Shown: in pieces, positions 14,160-14,801 of the stretch
Layout: each line of letters begins with the position of its first letter
Position numbering within the stretch: position 1 is the stretch's first letter
The notes under the pieces: generated by a model
Told to the model about the DNA's origin: nothing
Database searches by the model: none
What the model saw: the letters and a program-made list of their open reading frames with translations, nothing else
NCBI GenBank assembly: GCA_016781705.1
Contig: JADDPV010000237.1
Coordinates: 1 to 14,801, forward strand
Length of the DNA: 14,801 nucleotides
Direction: 5' to 3'
Source of the DNA: Rubrobacter sp.
GTDB lineage: Bacteria > Actinomycetota > Rubrobacteria > Rubrobacterales > Rubrobacteraceae
Translations under genes and position numbers: made by a program

Positions 14160-14801
14160 ATGGCAAACCTTACGGAAAGCCCCTCGATACGCGTCCTTCT
14201 GGCTATTGTGCTTCTCATAGCTTTGGTTGCGGTGCCCCGCGCCACAGTCATCGTGGGGCTAATTGTGCTCGCGGTGCTGCTGGCCCGCCGCTTCTTGGGA
14301 GCACCTGGGACTCCTAAAGCCCAAGAGCTAGCCCAGCGCTTGGAGGCCGTCCGCGCAATGAGCGGGGCGCAGTTCGAGATCTTCGTTGCCGACTTATTTA
14401 GGGCTATGGGATACAACGCCAGGATGCTCGGAGGCTCTGGCGATCAGGGTGTGGACGTGATCCTCGACTACCAAGGAGAGCGCGTCGCCGTCCAGTGCAA
14501 GAACTACGGCAAGGCGGTCGGTAACAAGCCGATTCAGGAGGTCTACGCGGGCTTTCGTTTTCACGGCTGCAGCGATGCGTGGGTAATCGCCCCAGCCGGG
14601 TATACCAAGGGCGCGGTAGATTTGGCTCGGAGAGTAGGGGTTACCCTGTACGATGCTAACGCTATCCGAACATGGATAAGACGAATAGACGAAAAGGAGA
14701 GAAGGGAGAATCAACCGTCCAATCAAGAGCGACGCACAGTAGACCTAGATGCAGGCAGCACAGGGCGAAAGGAGGCCACAACGATGGATAGCGGCATGGA
14801 G
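14160..14801 (+). CDS. Membrane-anchored Mrr-like restriction endonuclease (3' end outside window)
   Basis: The first 214 residues are seen. Two membrane helices (about 11-25, VLLAIVLLIALVAV, and 28-42, ATVIVGLIVLAVLLA) lead to an Mrr-type PD-(D/E)xK nuclease domain: SGAQFEIFVADLFRAMGY, GGSGDQGVDVIL with catalytic Asp99, and VAVQCKNYG with Gln112 and Lys114 (the Q-x-K form typical of Mrr_cat), then WVIAPAGYTKGAVDLA. A charged linker follows and the frame is still open at 14801. Mrr enzymes cut modified or foreign DNA; the N-terminal anchor suggests action at the membrane. ATG 14160 has no clear ribosome site, so translation may depend on the TIR gene, which ends 30 bases upstream in the same frame. 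The pair is probably one operon in an acquired defence island. Confidence 0.88.
   Translation, partial: MANLTESPSIRVLLAIVLLIALVAVPRATVIVGLIVLAVLLARRFLGAPGTPKAQELAQRLEAVRAMSGAQFEIFVADLFRAMGYNARMLGGSGDQGVDVILDYQGERVAVQCKNYGKAVGNKPIQEVYAGFRFHGCSDAWVIAPAGYTKGAVDLARRVGVTLYDANAIRTWIRRIDEKERRENQPSNQERRTVDLDAGSTGRKEATTMDSGME

Overview
The window comes from a high-GC bacterium, most likely an actinomycete close to Rubrobacter. This inference rests on the GC-rich code, a biotin carboxylase-BCCP fusion with a small epsilon-like partner, TAGAAT-type -10 boxes placed directly in front of start codons, and the style of the bifunctional-nuclease protein. I cannot confirm a species.

Left part (1-1930), + strand: a decayed 2-oxoacid dehydrogenase locus. 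E1-alpha (5' end outside the window) has an in-frame TAG and a one-base frameshift. E1-beta starts well but loses its reading frame near 1527 and is joined near 1575 to the 3' end of an unrelated MFS transporter. Next comes an intact pantothenate pair, panB-panC (1998-3789), overlapping by 20 bases. From 3866 to 4648 there is more debris: a frameshifted small membrane ORF, a GNAT acetyltransferase with its middle deleted and, on the - strand, a two-TM potassium channel with a TGG-to-TGA change and an extra C in a C7 run. An intact AI-2E family transporter (-) follows.

Middle part (5992-11738), + strand: an acyl-CoA carboxylase operon. In order it holds the carboxyltransferase (propionyl-type by residue Asp417), a four-TM protein, a tiny one-TM protein, an epsilon-like subunit, and the biotin carboxylase-BCCP subunit. 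After these come a full-length RtcB-fold protein that has lost the RtcB catalytic residues, an 84-codon unknown, and a DUF5654-like membrane gene broken by two TAG codons. Most neighbours overlap or sit within 20 bases, so they are probably co-transcribed. A bifunctional nuclease gene (DUF151) reads in from the right with a clear TTGAAG-17-TAGAAT promoter.

Right part (12451-14801): an intact tRNA-Ile(GAT), about 440 bases without a convincing gene, then DNA of visibly lower GC carrying a TIR-domain gene and a membrane-anchored Mrr-type nuclease (cut by the window end). This looks like the edge of an acquired defence island beside a tRNA. The TIR frame stays open through two TAG codons straight into the nuclease gene, so both lie in one frame.

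Recurring theme: four of the five in-frame nonsense codons are TAG at places where Gln (CAG) or Lys (AAG) fits. TAG is also the ordinary stop of several intact genes here, so wholesale recoding is unlikely. Gene decay, or less likely local amber suppression, is the simpler reading. Domain names come from reading the translations by eye; no database search was run.
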